DNA from: an uncultured Prevotellaceae bacterium
GTDB lineage: Bacteria; Bacteroidota; Bacteroidia; Bacteroidales; Bacteroidaceae
Length of the DNA stretch: 64,000 nucleotides
Reading direction: 5' to 3'
Assembly: GCA_937915745.1 (NCBI GenBank)
Contig: CALGGJ010000058.1
Coordinates: 1-64,000, forward strand
Program-made: the position numbers and the translations under genes
In this document: piece by piece, positions 16,537 through 25,947 of the stretch
Layout: each line of letters begins with the position of its first letter
How positions within the stretch are numbered: position 1 is the first letter of the stretch
Notes under the pieces: generated by a model
Seen by the model: the letters and a program-made list of their open reading frames with translations, nothing else
What the model was told of the DNA's origin: nothing
Databases searched by the model: none

Positions 16537-18078
16537 ATGAAAAAAACCACCATAACAATATTAGCCACATTGATGGGCATATCATTCATCGCACTGCTTG
16601 CCCTACAGGTGTATTACATCGAAGAAGTCATCGAACTGCGCCACCTGCACTTCGACGAGTCGGTAAACCGCAGCCTCAGCGAAGCCGCCCATCAACTGGA
16701 AATAAAAGAAGCCAAACGCTACCTGGAACAAGGCCCAAGCGCTTTCGACGGCATCGCCACAGTATATGATTCGGTAAGCATAACTACCGACTCAGCCTTC
16801 ATACAACGGACAAAACGCATAAGCGCAAAAGATGGCAGCGCATTTTCATACACCGAAACAACAGCCAACACAAACCTGTCAGACAAGTATTTCACACGAC
16901 GCTCAAACGGAATCGCCGACAAATCGAGAACCCTGCAAGAAATTATGCGCGAACGCTATGACAAACAAAAAGAACTAATCGACGAAGTAATTTACAGCAT
17001 GTTGTACACTGCCAGCGACCGACCGCTTAAAGACCGAATCGACTTCAAGGAACTCGACCTCAGCCTGCGGAGCGAACTGGCCAATAACGGAGTTGACCTA
17101 CTGTACCACTTCAGAGTGTTGTCGAACAATGGCACAGTAATATACCAATGTTCCGACTACGACCCGACCGGCGAAGACATGGCATTTACGACAACACTAT
17201 TCAAAAACGACCCCGTACAGAAAATGGGAAAACTCCAACTACACTTCCCTTCCCTCACCAAACTGGGCAAAAACTCAGTGTGGTTTATCATGCCATCAAT
17301 CGTCTTCACACTCATCCTGCTCACAACATTTATCGCGACACTCGTTCTCGTGTTCAGACAAAAAAAAGTTACTGAAATGAAAAACGACTTCATTAACAAC
17401 ATGACCCACGAATTCAAGACACCAATCTCAAGCATATCCCTTGCAGCACAAATGCTGAACGACGAAAGCATACCAAAGACACCAAAACTGGTACAACGAC
17501 TTTCTACCACAATCAACGACGAAACAAAGCGCCTGCGATTCCAGGTAGAAAAAGTACTGCAACTGTCAATGTACGAAAATCAGCGAGCCAAACTTAATCT
17601 GCAAGAGACCGATGCACACGAACTGATTGCAGGTGTAATACACACATTCGCCCTTAAAGCAGAGAAAAACGGGGGTAAAATCATATCCGACCTCAAAGCC
17701 GGACAACGCATCATTTATATAGACGACATGCACTTCACAAACGTGATATTCAACCTCATGGACAACGCCGTGAAATACCGGCGCGAAGACGTAGCCCTCG
17801 AACTCAAAGTTTCAACATGGAACGAAAACAACAAGCTGTGCATATCAATACAAGATAACGGCATCGGCATAAAACGCGAAGACCTCAAACGCATATTCGT
17901 AAAGTTCTATCGAGTATCAACAGGAAACCGACATGATGTCAAAGGATTCGGACTAGGATTGGCATACGTAAAAAAAATCATCACCGAGCATAAAGGTACA
18001 ATAGTAGCCGAAAGCGAACAGGGCATCGGAACGAAATTCATCATCCGTATGCCATTAGCAAACGGCCATGCCGATTAA
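16537..18078 (+). CDS. rprX: sensor histidine kinase RprX
   Basis: 513 residues from the ATG at 16537; the TTG at 16513 is less likely. Inner-membrane sensor: TM1 (about 4-28), periplasmic domain of about 215 residues, TM2 (about 248-272), no clear HAMP, then HisKA with 'NNMTHEFKTPISSISL' (phospho-acceptor His291), N box 'NLMDNAVKY' (about 406), G1 'DNGIGIKREDLKRIF' and G2 'GFGLGLAYVKKI'. Paired 151 bp upstream of its OmpR-type regulator. The pair corresponds to RprX/RprY of Bacteroides fragilis and Porphyromonas, linked in those species to envelope and oxidative stress. What is sensed here cannot be read from the sequence. Confidence 0.88.
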   Translation: MKKTTITILATLMGISFIALLALQVYYIEEVIELRHLHFDESVNRSLSEAAHQLEIKEAKRYLEQGPSAFDGIATVYDSVSITTDSAFIQRTKRISAKDGSAFSYTETTANTNLSDKYFTRRSNGIADKSRTLQEIMRERYDKQKELIDEVIYSMLYTASDRPLKDRIDFKELDLSLRSELANNGVDLLYHFRVLSNNGTVIYQCSDYDPTGEDMAFTTTLFKNDPVQKMGKLQLHFPSLTKLGKNSVWFIMPSIVFTLILLTTFIATLVLVFRQKKVTEMKNDFINNMTHEFKTPISSISLAAQMLNDESIPKTPKLVQRLSTTINDETKRLRFQVEKVLQLSMYENQRAKLNLQETDAHELIAGVIHTFALKAEKNGGKIISDLKAGQRIIYIDDMHFTNVIFNLMDNAVKYRREDVALELKVSTWNENNKLCISIQDNGIGIKREDLKRIFVKFYRVSTGNRHDVKGFGLGLAYVKKIITEHKGTIVAESEQGIGTKFIIRMPLANGHAD

Positions 18079-18229
18079 CCGGCAAAGGATAATGCCGATT
18101 ATGAACTGACTGACGACAGACAGAGTAATAATAGAAAGACACTACAATAAGCCCAAATGGCGGCATACACTATCCCTACCACATGATTATTTAAGACAGA
18201 GATAACATTTAAAACAAATAATTAAGACT

Positions 18230-18931
18230 ATGGAAGAAAGAATTGAGAATGCACACATCCTGTTGTGCGAAGACGACGAGAATCTGGGTATGCTACTGCG
18301 CGAATATCTGGAAGCAAAAGGATATGAAGCCGACCTTTGTGTTGACGGCGAAGAAGGCTATCGTAATTTCCAAGAGAACAAATACGATTTATGCATACTC
18401 GATGTTATGATGCCAAAGATGGATGGATTTACGCTTGCGTATAAGATACGTGAGTTGAATGCCGATGTTCCGTTCATGTTCCTAACAGCCAAGACACTGA
18501 AAGACGATGTGAAGCAGGGCTTCGAACTTGGTGCAGACGACTACATCACAAAACCATTCTCTATGGAAGAGGTTGTGTTTCGTATTGAAGCAATCCTGCG
18601 GCGTGTCAGGGGCAAGAAGAACCAGAATGCAACTATTTTCCAAATCGGACGTTTCACCTTCGATTCGAAAAAACAACTGCTCATGATTGACGACAAGCAA
18701 GAAAAACTTACGACAAAAGAATCTGACTTGCTCAAACTGCTTGCAAGCAAAAGCAACGAATTGCTGCAACGCGACTATGCGCTAAGGGCAATATGGGTTG
18801 ATAACAACTATTTCAATGCACGCTCGATGGACGTTTATATAACAAAACTACGTAAACTCTTGAAAGATGATCCAAACGTTGAACTCATCAACGTGCACGG
18901 CAAGGGCTACAAGTTGGTAGTTCCAGAGTAA
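18230..18931 (+). CDS. rprY: OmpR-family response regulator RprY
   Basis: 233 residues. Receiver domain (about 9-122): acidic pocket 'CEDDEN', phospho-acceptor Asp58 in 'LCILDVMMPKMDG', Thr86 in 'FLTAKTL', Lys108 in 'DYITKPFS'. C-terminal winged helix (about 135-232) with 'LTTKESDLLKLLASKSNEL' and the recognition helix region 'NARSMDVYITKLRKLLKDD', closing 'NVHGKGYKLVVPE'. The N-terminal stretch 'ILLCEDDENLGMLLREYLEA' is characteristic of RprY. It regulates transcription on phosphorylation by RprX. Confidence 0.9.
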   Translation: MEERIENAHILLCEDDENLGMLLREYLEAKGYEADLCVDGEEGYRNFQENKYDLCILDVMMPKMDGFTLAYKIRELNADVPFMFLTAKTLKDDVKQGFELGADDYITKPFSMEEVVFRIEAILRRVRGKKNQNATIFQIGRFTFDSKKQLLMIDDKQEKLTTKESDLLKLLASKSNELLQRDYALRAIWVDNNYFNARSMDVYITKLRKLLKDDPNVELINVHGKGYKLVVPE

Positions 18932-19119
18932 ACACACGACAGTCAAGGTGGGGGGGGGTATAGTCATGGTGAACCTATGCGTTAAGCCGAACGACTAAAG
19001 GGAGCTTGCCCACTTTGCATGGACAGGAAACGAAAGCGAAGCCAACTATGCCATGCATGGAGTAAGAATACAAAGTCCGTTGACACCTCTCTTCATGGTA
19101 TATTGAACCGACTAGAATC
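18932..19119. other. non-coding spacer after rprY with poly-G run
   Basis: First part of the 524-bp gap before the rhamnosidase gene. It contains a run of nine G (18950-18958) and a 7-bp inverted pair TGCATGG / CCATGCA around 19017-19060. No coding signal was seen. The run lies 19 bp beyond the rprY stop. Confidence 0.5.
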
Positions 19120-19181
19120 TCTTGCGTCTTAATGGGCAGTTGCCGGCCTCCACGCCGACGCTGCCCTATTTAGATGCAAGA
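19120..19181. repeat. long intergenic hairpin
   Basis: Arms 19120-19139 (TCTTGCGTCTTAATGGGCAG) and 19161-19181 pair over about 20 bp with few mismatches, around a GC-rich 21-nt loop. No T run follows on either strand, so it is not a plain terminator. Confidence 0.65.
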
Positions 19182-19190
19182 TTTCTGTTT

Positions 19191-19456
19191 AACCCAAATC
19201 GGTCATTAGACTGTTTCGCACTTAGAAAACTTTCGAATAAATTCAGACGTTTCCTCGCCAAGGCAAAATGCAAGCACTTTGCTCTTCTGGCTTAACGAAA
19301 ACGTTCTTTTTGGCATCTTTTTCACGGCCTTTCAGTCACGACTGCGTCGTGACAATCCGTATTTTTTTGGGGAACCCCATTACTCCTTCAATGCCGCAAG
19401 AAACCTGCTCGAAATTAAACTTAAAATCATCAAAACGCTAATGACCGATTTGGGTT
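19191..19456. repeat. 19-bp inverted repeats bounding a 228-bp segment
   Basis: AACCCAAATCGGTCATTAG (19191-19209) and its exact reverse complement (19438-19456). The right arm touches the stop codon of the rhamnosidase gene. Inside is a perfect small hairpin GTCACGAC-TGC-GTCGTGAC (19335-19353) and no open reading frame worth noting. The layout resembles a MITE-like element or a structured RNA. Confidence 0.7.
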
Positions 19457-22248
19457 TAATATGTCCATTTGCCTGTTTCCAGCTCTATGGTCTCGGTTGT
19501 TCCGTCGTCGAGAGGCTTGTAGAATGTTGCCGTTGTATTGTAAGGTATTGTGAAGGTATATTTTATTTTTCCGTTTTTGTCGCGTTCCCATGCCGATGAG
19601 AGCAGTCCATAAGGTGTCTGAATTGTTCCGCGTGCCCATTCTATACGCTTTTGTCCTTCTGGAATCTCGCTGTCACTACGCATATCTGGCTTTGGTGCGA
19701 GAATTATATGGTGGAATCCTGGGTCTTCATGGTCTGGTCCCATTCCGAGCATATCACGATATATCCACTCTGCCACGGCTCCGTAGGCGTAATGATTGAA
19801 TGAGTTCATGTTCCATTCATGTTTATTAAATCCTTCTCCTGCTTTAAACGAATCCCAGCGTTCCCATATTGTGGTTGCTCCGTTATCTACTGCGTATAGC
19901 CAACTTGGGTTCTTATGTTGTAGGAGCAGGTCGTATGCGAGGTCGTTCATTCCATATTCAGACAGTGTAGGACACAGGTATGATGTTCCCACGAATCCGG
20001 TTGTCAGGCAATATCCGTTGGATTGTATTTTTTCCCGCAGTTCCTTTACTGCGTTTTCGTATTGAATGCCTGGTTCCAGCATATTGAAGTGGAGGGCCAG
20101 TATATACGCCGTTTGTGTTTTGTGTACAAGATGCTGTCCCACTACGTAACGGTTGCGGAATTCCTCACGTATAGACTCTGCCAATGCGTTGTAGCTGTCG
20201 GGGTCGTCTTCCTTACCCAATGCCATGCTTATGCGCGTCATGAGGTCGGCCACATAGGCATAGTAGCATACACTGACATATCGTTTGTCGAGTTCTTCGT
20301 ATGCAAGCCAGTCTCCGTAAGCCGTGCCAGCTCCATTGAATGAGTACTGGTCGCTGATGTTTGATTGTAACCATGTCATGTATAGTTGCATTGCGTCGTA
20401 GTTTTCGTCGAGTATCTCTGTGTCGTTATACATGAGATATACGTTCCAAGGTACGATCACGAGGGCATCTCCCCAAGCAGCATTTCCATAGTTGCCGTAT
20501 CTTCCGAGTGGTGCGACGTCGGGCATTGCTCCGTCTTCACGTTGAGCTGAACGCAGGTCGCGCATCCATTTGTGATAGAAGGCTCGCATATCTCCGTTGT
20601 AACATGCTGTACGGCTAAAAATTTGTGCGTCTCCGGTCCATCCCAGGCGTTCGTCGCGTTGCGGACAGTCGGTTGGTATAGACAGGAAGTTGTCGCGTGC
20701 GCTCCATCTGATGTTTTTGTACAGTTGGTTTACATGCGGGTCGCTACATTCAAATTCAGCTCGCTCGTCGATGTCTGACCCTACGAATTGTCCGATGAGG
20801 TTCGTTATCGTAACGTCGTCGGTTGCCGTCATTGATATATATCTGAATCCGAAGAATGTTGCTGATGGATTATATGTCTCTCCTTTGACATCGCCGTTTA
20901 GTATGTATCTCAGTGTTGTCTTGGCTGTACGCATGTTGTATGTCCACACACTTCCGGCTGGACCGTCGTTTATGTGTGTATCGCTGCCGTCGTCGTTGAG
21001 CATTTCTCCAAATCTGCACACTATTTCGGTCCCGCTTTTGCCTTTTACAGTGAACTGTGGCCAGCCTGCCATGTTTTGTCCGAGGTCGAATACCGCAGTC
21101 TCGCCTTTATGCAGGGTAAATCCTTTGGCAGAGAGTACCGGTGTGCTTTTCACATCTATTTCTCCGTATTTGGTTCCTGTGGGTTTTGTACCTTCCCATA
21201 CTGTTATTTTCTTTACCGTTTGGTTGTATTCGCTACGTATTCTTACGAGGGGTCCGTTGAATGCTACGACTTCTCCCACAGGTCCGGTATATTCCTGTGC
21301 ATTCTGCCAACCGTCTGATTTGTCGGTCAGTGACGCCCATGTAGTGTTTCTGCGTGCATCGTAGCTTTCACCGTTATATATGTCGCCATAGAGCAGTGGT
21401 CCGCATGTGTTGGTTTCCCATGATGTGTCGGTGACGAATGTAGCGACGGTGCTGTCTGAATAGAGTATATATACTTTGGCCATGAATGCTAATGCATCGG
21501 GGTTGTAGTAGTTTCCTGCAATGTCGCCGGCCCACCATCCGTTGGTGAGTTGTGCTCCTACCATGTTTTCGCCTTTCTGTATCTGTTCAGTTATGTCATA
21601 CATCATGTATGGCACTTCCTTTGTGTAGTCGGTCCATCCTGGTTTCAGTTCTGCATAGTAAGGTTTTGAGTCGGCATCGGTGTATGCCAGTCGGTTGCCA
21701 TTGAGATAGACTTCGTAGTTGCCGAGTGCAGCTGTGAAAAGGCTTGCCGTCAAGACTTTCTTTTTTCCTATATCAATTCGTTTGCGCATTACGGTAGCTC
21801 CGTCTTGCACATTCCAGTCGTTCTTTTTTCCTTTCAGCCATTTGGCTCCGTCCCATCCGGTGCCATTGAGTCCGGTTACGAATGTTGCCGGTTTCGAGAT
21901 GACCCGCCGGCCTTTGTTGTCGCTCACCGTGACAGTCCAGTAATAGCGTGTGGCCACTCCTTCGAATGCGGGTGCCATGATCCATGAGTCGGTGCTTCGT
22001 TGGCTGCGTGAGTTCCACACACGTTGTGTGCATCGTGGGTTTGAATAGATTTGTACCTGGAACATGGTTTGTTTCACACCTTTCAGGTTTCCATCGTCAA
22101 CCGTCCACGACAGCATTGGCTGATCTTTGTCAACTCCCACAGGGTTGACTACACCATCAACTCTAAGATTTGTCACTGATAATCCGGCAATGGCCCACAC
22201 TTGTGATGTGAGCATTGCTCCGAGGAGTGTTAGGGATATTTTTTTCAT
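19456..22248 (-). CDS. alpha-L-rhamnosidase, GH78 family
   Basis: 930 residues. Secreted enzyme releasing terminal alpha-L-rhamnose from plant or microbial glycans. Signal peptide (cleavage near 'SQVWA'), N-terminal FN3-like region (about 25-130), beta-sandwich domains including 'NGWWAGDIA', then the (alpha/alpha)6 barrel with the GH78 signature 'IPTDCPQRDERLGWTGDAQ' near residue 535 and 'TTIWERWDS' near residue 805, which hold the catalytic acids in the family. C-terminal beta domain complete. Downstream of the GH30-like gene by 112 bp in the same orientation, probably co-transcribed. Rhamnose catabolic genes lie about 8 kb away at 30.6-32.8 kb. Confidence 0.93.
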   Translation of the reverse strand: MKKISLTLLGAMLTSQVWAIAGLSVTNLRVDGVVNPVGVDKDQPMLSWTVDDGNLKGVKQTMFQVQIYSNPRCTQRVWNSRSQRSTDSWIMAPAFEGVATRYYWTVTVSDNKGRRVISKPATFVTGLNGTGWDGAKWLKGKKNDWNVQDGATVMRKRIDIGKKKVLTASLFTAALGNYEVYLNGNRLAYTDADSKPYYAELKPGWTDYTKEVPYMMYDITEQIQKGENMVGAQLTNGWWAGDIAGNYYNPDALAFMAKVYILYSDSTVATFVTDTSWETNTCGPLLYGDIYNGESYDARRNTTWASLTDKSDGWQNAQEYTGPVGEVVAFNGPLVRIRSEYNQTVKKITVWEGTKPTGTKYGEIDVKSTPVLSAKGFTLHKGETAVFDLGQNMAGWPQFTVKGKSGTEIVCRFGEMLNDDGSDTHINDGPAGSVWTYNMRTAKTTLRYILNGDVKGETYNPSATFFGFRYISMTATDDVTITNLIGQFVGSDIDERAEFECSDPHVNQLYKNIRWSARDNFLSIPTDCPQRDERLGWTGDAQIFSRTACYNGDMRAFYHKWMRDLRSAQREDGAMPDVAPLGRYGNYGNAAWGDALVIVPWNVYLMYNDTEILDENYDAMQLYMTWLQSNISDQYSFNGAGTAYGDWLAYEELDKRYVSVCYYAYVADLMTRISMALGKEDDPDSYNALAESIREEFRNRYVVGQHLVHKTQTAYILALHFNMLEPGIQYENAVKELREKIQSNGYCLTTGFVGTSYLCPTLSEYGMNDLAYDLLLQHKNPSWLYAVDNGATTIWERWDSFKAGEGFNKHEWNMNSFNHYAYGAVAEWIYRDMLGMGPDHEDPGFHHIILAPKPDMRSDSEIPEGQKRIEWARGTIQTPYGLLSSAWERDKNGKIKYTFTIPYNTTATFYKPLDDGTTETIELETGKWTY

Positions 22249-22360
22249 ACGATTAAATTAACAGATTCTGCTTTGATTGGTATTATATAGTATAAGACTA
22301 TATATTTCTGCTTTGGTTTAAGTCGCATGTAAAAAAATGAGTGATTTATGGTTTCGTTAA

Positions 22361-25069
22361 TCAGTAGTTGTGTATGCCTTCGTATATGCGCAAAACGTCT
22401 TGCGTGTCCACCGCTCCGTCTTCGTTCACGTCGGTTGGTGTTCCTTTGCATGCGTCCCGGCTTTCTGTCTGCATGTGTTCATACACACGCAGTGCATCTT
22501 GTGTATCGACTACCCCGTCGAGGTTTACGTCGGCCACCACTTGTCCTGCAATGCTGCTTACTGCTTCGGCCGACAGTTCGTAGTTGTAGATGCGCACGTC
22601 GTCGATATAACTTTTCAGCATTGGTGCCGCTCCGTCCTGGCTTTGTCCTATGTAGTTCATCACTGGAGAGATGTCAGACGGTCGTAGTGTCATGTCGGCA
22701 GTTTCGGCTGCAAGCTTGCCGTCGATATATATACGGACGAATTCTTGTCCGATGGTTACCGTCACGTGTCGCCACATGGCGTTCAGTTGTGAGCAGTCGA
22801 GGTATTGTTGGTTGCTGCCGTTGATGAATGCCAGTTGCATGCCTGAACCCGACCCTGTTGTGAGGTAGAAGCATCGTTGGCTTGATGAGCCGAAATCGAA
22901 TATGCGCTGTCCGTTTCCAGCCGAGCTGCCTGTCCATCTTATCCACATGGAGACGGAAAGCTCGTCGGTGTCGGTGAGGTGGTATGGGAGTTGGAGGAAT
23001 GTGTTTCCGTCGAGTATGAAGCTTGATTGTCCCACCTTGGTCAGTGCTGCCAGTGTGGAGTATTTCTCCTCGCCTGCGATGCGTGCATCGAGGCAGTTTG
23101 CTGTAGCATCGGCCAACGTTCCTTCCATCTTATACCAGGCCACGAGCTTGTGCCCGGCCAGTGTTGACGCAATGGTGGAGTCGCTCATTTCCGATTGGTT
23201 GTTGCTGCGGTCGATGGCTTTTATCCGATACTTGTAGGTCACGCCTTGTCGGCACTGATTGTCGAGGTATTGGTTGTCTTTCACTTTTCGTGCAATGGTG
23301 TTCCAGTCGTCGGTTCCGTCCTCGGCTCTCAGTATCATATATCCGTCTAAATCGGTTTCTGTATTGGCTGTCCATTTTAGGTTGATCGATGCCACCAGGG
23401 GTTCGGCCCTGAGTCCTGTGGGTGTCTCTGGCGGGTTGAGTTCACACGCGGCATCGACGGGTATGATTCGCCACAGCTGGCTGTTGCGCCGTATGTCGGT
23501 TGTTGCCAGTGTTGCCTGGGTTACGTTGGCTCCGTTTCCTGTGCCCGATGCCGTGAGATAGAGGTTGCTGTAACGGCTCACTATGTAATAGAATCCGTTG
23601 CCTGCATACTTCAGATACCATTGTTCGTTGTCTCCGCCCGAACCATTGAAGAGGCGTATGTCGCCTCCGGTGGTCAACGACCAGTTCCAGACGTCGATAG
23701 GATAGTTGTTGACTGCCGATTTGATGCTGTAGTATCCGAAGTCGCCTCCCACCCTGTCGCTTACGGGTGTGACTGTCCAGTTGTTGTATGCTGCCGTGGT
23801 TGCTGTCTTCACACACACGTTGGTGCCGCTTGTCACCGAGTTGACGTTTGCCACGTCTAGGCTCAGCACACGCCGGTTGCTGCGGTTCATGAGTCGGTAA
23901 GTGCCGTTGATTGTATCGGGCTGCACGTCGGGGCCGTAGCTTATATCTACCACCCGCTCGGCACTGGTCTGCCCTGTTTGGTATCCGGTTCCGCCCGGAT
24001 ATGCTATGCGGTATTCGTGGGTTGGTCCGTATCCGTCGAAATAGACCTCGCGGTCGGCACACACGAATGTGTAGGATGAGTTGGTTGCCTGTCGTTCTGA
24101 GCCTCCCACGAAGCATTCTATCACGTTGTCTTGCAGGTTGCGATATACGGCGGCGGCTGTCCATGCACTGCGGTTTTCGGCGTATGCCAGTCGGTCGCCG
24201 TGTGTGGCGCGGCACATCTGTCCGCGTGCCCTGGAGTCGAACCCCCACCATACACCGGTCTGCAAACCGTATTCGAGGGCCACGAGTGCATCGCACACGT
24301 TGTGCATCTCGTCGGCCGAGGCGTGAAGGCCGTCGTTTCTCACCAGTTTGAAGAAGTCGGCATAGTTGTCGAACGAGCCCGCCAGCTGGTGTGTGTTGCC
24401 CTCGTCGATGTATGGCTTGAGGGTGTTGTAGTATTCTGTGGCCCGGTCGTCGTTCAGGGTATTGCCTCCCGAAAGACGTATGTCGGCCAGTTCGTCGGCA
24501 TAGTCGGTCTTCAGTATCCTACATATCTCGCGGAAGTTGGCCAGGGAACCCTGTCCGGTCTGTGTATAGTCGGGTTCGTTGAATGGTGAGATTGTCACCA
24601 CCTTGAGTCCGGCCTGCTGATACATGCGCGTGGTGACCATTATCAGCTTGGCCCATCGCGCGGCGTCAGCGCGCCCGTTGTGTGTATAGTAGTCGGCCAC
24701 ACTTGGGTGGTCGCAGTTTATGATGAGTTCGGGCGAGCCTGCCAGACGTGCATGGGCTATACGGCTGTTCACTGCTTGGCGTTGGGTGTCGGTCAGCTCC
24801 TCGTCGTTCACCAATGCTTCGGTAGGCTGAAACGACACGCGCACAACATCCACATTTTCCTGTCCCATGAATGCGATGCTGCGGCGCACGTTGGCATCGT
24901 TATCCCAGGCAGTGTCAAGACCCCATTTTATACCTTCGTGACGAATGCCTGCATCTGTGGTATTAAATACCAGATAACGATCGGAACATGGCGTGGCAGG
25001 CAGGACTTGAGCCGATGCTGCGGCACAACATGTTGCGGAGAGTATGAATATGGTTATTGTAAGTCTCAT
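22361..25069 (-). CDS. multidomain GH30-like glycosidase with ricin-B, FN3, LamG and dockerin-like modules
   Basis: 902 residues, secreted (cleavage near 'AASAQ'). The first 370 residues look like a TIM-barrel glycosidase of the GH30/clan-A type: 'VDVVRVSFQP', and 'VVTISPFNEPDY' with the probable acid/base Glu165. The nucleophile is less certain; 'ADEMHN' near residue 256 is a candidate. Then a ricin-type beta-trefoil (about 390-545, 'NWTVTPV', 'NEQWYLKYAG'), FN3 (about 550-640), a LamG/concanavalin fold (about 645-840), and a C-terminal duplicated EF-hand-like pair 'DVNLDGVVDTQDALRVYE' and 'DVNEDGAVDTQDVLRIYE', the type-I dockerin calcium-loop pattern. It is led by its own promoter. Substrate not predictable. 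Confidence 0.8.
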   Translation of the reverse strand: MRLTITIFILSATCCAAASAQVLPATPCSDRYLVFNTTDAGIRHEGIKWGLDTAWDNDANVRRSIAFMGQENVDVVRVSFQPTEALVNDEELTDTQRQAVNSRIAHARLAGSPELIINCDHPSVADYYTHNGRADAARWAKLIMVTTRMYQQAGLKVVTISPFNEPDYTQTGQGSLANFREICRILKTDYADELADIRLSGGNTLNDDRATEYYNTLKPYIDEGNTHQLAGSFDNYADFFKLVRNDGLHASADEMHNVCDALVALEYGLQTGVWWGFDSRARGQMCRATHGDRLAYAENRSAWTAAAVYRNLQDNVIECFVGGSERQATNSSYTFVCADREVYFDGYGPTHEYRIAYPGGTGYQTGQTSAERVVDISYGPDVQPDTINGTYRLMNRSNRRVLSLDVANVNSVTSGTNVCVKTATTAAYNNWTVTPVSDRVGGDFGYYSIKSAVNNYPIDVWNWSLTTGGDIRLFNGSGGDNEQWYLKYAGNGFYYIVSRYSNLYLTASGTGNGANVTQATLATTDIRRNSQLWRIIPVDAACELNPPETPTGLRAEPLVASINLKWTANTETDLDGYMILRAEDGTDDWNTIARKVKDNQYLDNQCRQGVTYKYRIKAIDRSNNQSEMSDSTIASTLAGHKLVAWYKMEGTLADATANCLDARIAGEEKYSTLAALTKVGQSSFILDGNTFLQLPYHLTDTDELSVSMWIRWTGSSAGNGQRIFDFGSSSQRCFYLTTGSGSGMQLAFINGSNQQYLDCSQLNAMWRHVTVTIGQEFVRIYIDGKLAAETADMTLRPSDISPVMNYIGQSQDGAAPMLKSYIDDVRIYNYELSAEAVSSIAGQVVADVNLDGVVDTQDALRVYEHMQTESRDACKGTPTDVNEDGAVDTQDVLRIYEGIHNY

Positions 25070-25103
25070 GTTGAAGATTATTTATACTATTATGTTTGTT
25101 TGG

Positions 25104-25132
25104 CAAAGTTACTAAATATGTGTAAATACAAA
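25104..25132 (-). promoter_or_regulatory. promoter of the glycosidase pair
   Basis: On the minus strand TAACTTTG (25111-25104) with TTTG (25132-25129) 17 nt upstream, slightly short of the usual 19-20. Lies 35 bp before the 25069 start. Confidence 0.5.
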
Positions 25133-25386
25133 AAAAGAAACAGGTGTAAACGTGCAATTTTAGCTTAAAAAAGGTACTGATGATGCTGTTTGCATCTTCA
25201 TTACGCGATGTAATCAGAGGTAGGAAGACACTGCAAACGACAATTGAGGTCTGGCTATAAAACAACATGCATTGTTATGTAAAGTCAGCGGAGCTAAGGG
25301 CCAAAGTCCTTTGCAGAAGTCTTTTGACTCTCTAAATACATGAAAAAAAAATGCAAGAAGCCACTCTCCATTCCATTTGTTTTCAC

Positions 25387-25394
25387 TATCTTTG
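25387..25394 (+). promoter_or_regulatory. -7 element before the HsdR_N gene
   Basis: TATCTTTG, exact TAnnTTTG, 30 bp before the ATG at 25425; this decides for that start over the upstream one at 25377. No TTTG at the right distance. The remaining gap 25070-25424 shows nothing else. Confidence 0.5.
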
Positions 25395-25424
25395 CACAAA
25401 ATTCAAATCCATCAACAGGCATAC

Positions 25425-25922
25425 ATGTCAGAACCATCGACTCCGACCATCATAATGCCGCGACTCAACCTGCCTCCATTCACCCCGCGACTCACCATCA
25501 CAGGTGGCAAGCCACGAATCTGGGACAGCCTGCGGCAGCGATATGTAGCCCTCACTCCCGAAGAGTGGGTGCGACAACACTTCGTGTCGTATCTCACCGC
25601 CAGCCTTGACTACCCCACCCCCCTGATGGCAAACGAAGTGAGCATAGACCTCAACGGCATGTCAAGACGCTGCGACACGGTGGTCTATGACACCCAACTG
25701 CGCCCGCTCATGATTGTTGAATACAAACGGCCCGGAGTGAAGATTACACAAAAAGTATTCAGCCAGATAAGTCGCTACAACCTCACCATGCGGGTCGATT
25801 ACCTCACCGTGTCTAACGGTCTGCAACACTTCTGCTGCAAGATGCACTACGAGTCGGGAACATACACGTTTCTCGAAAACATACCGCAATGGAGCGTTTT
25901 CGTCAAGCCAAATGAACGATGA
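25425..25922 (+). CDS. HsdR_N-type PD-(D/E)XK nuclease-like protein
   Basis: 165 residues from the ATG at 25425 (an ATG at 25455, 'MPRLNLPPF', is also plausible because many homologues begin there). The protein is the stand-alone form of the type I restriction HsdR N-terminal domain widespread in Bacteroidota: 'RYVALTPEEWVRQHFVSYL', then the nuclease core 'RCDTVVYDTQLRPLMIVEYK' with the D...E-x-K active-site pattern, and 'FSQISRYNLTMRVDYLTVSNG'. No restriction or methylase genes are nearby, so it is not part of a restriction system here. Biological role not established; nucleic-acid cleavage or binding is inferred. Confidence 0.85.
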   Translation: MSEPSTPTIIMPRLNLPPFTPRLTITGGKPRIWDSLRQRYVALTPEEWVRQHFVSYLTASLDYPTPLMANEVSIDLNGMSRRCDTVVYDTQLRPLMIVEYKRPGVKITQKVFSQISRYNLTMRVDYLTVSNGLQHFCCKMHYESGTYTFLENIPQWSVFVKPNER

Positions 25923-25947
25923 TAAGCCCGCATAATCATTGCCATGA

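Noticed and set aside
22266..22315. TTCTGCTTTG direct repeats flanking ATATAGT/ACTATAT in the leader of the rhamnosidase gene
   Set aside because: Only 10 bp and AT-rich; too weak to separate from chance, and no matching promoter was found.
25377..25424. Upstream ATG of the HsdR_N gene
   Set aside because: The start at 25377 lies before the -7 element at 25387-25394, so it would not be transcribed from that promoter.
25425..25922. Restriction-modification system
   Set aside because: Only the HsdR_N-like domain is present; no HsdM, HsdS or helicase domain, and this short protein is widespread in Bacteroidota without such genes.
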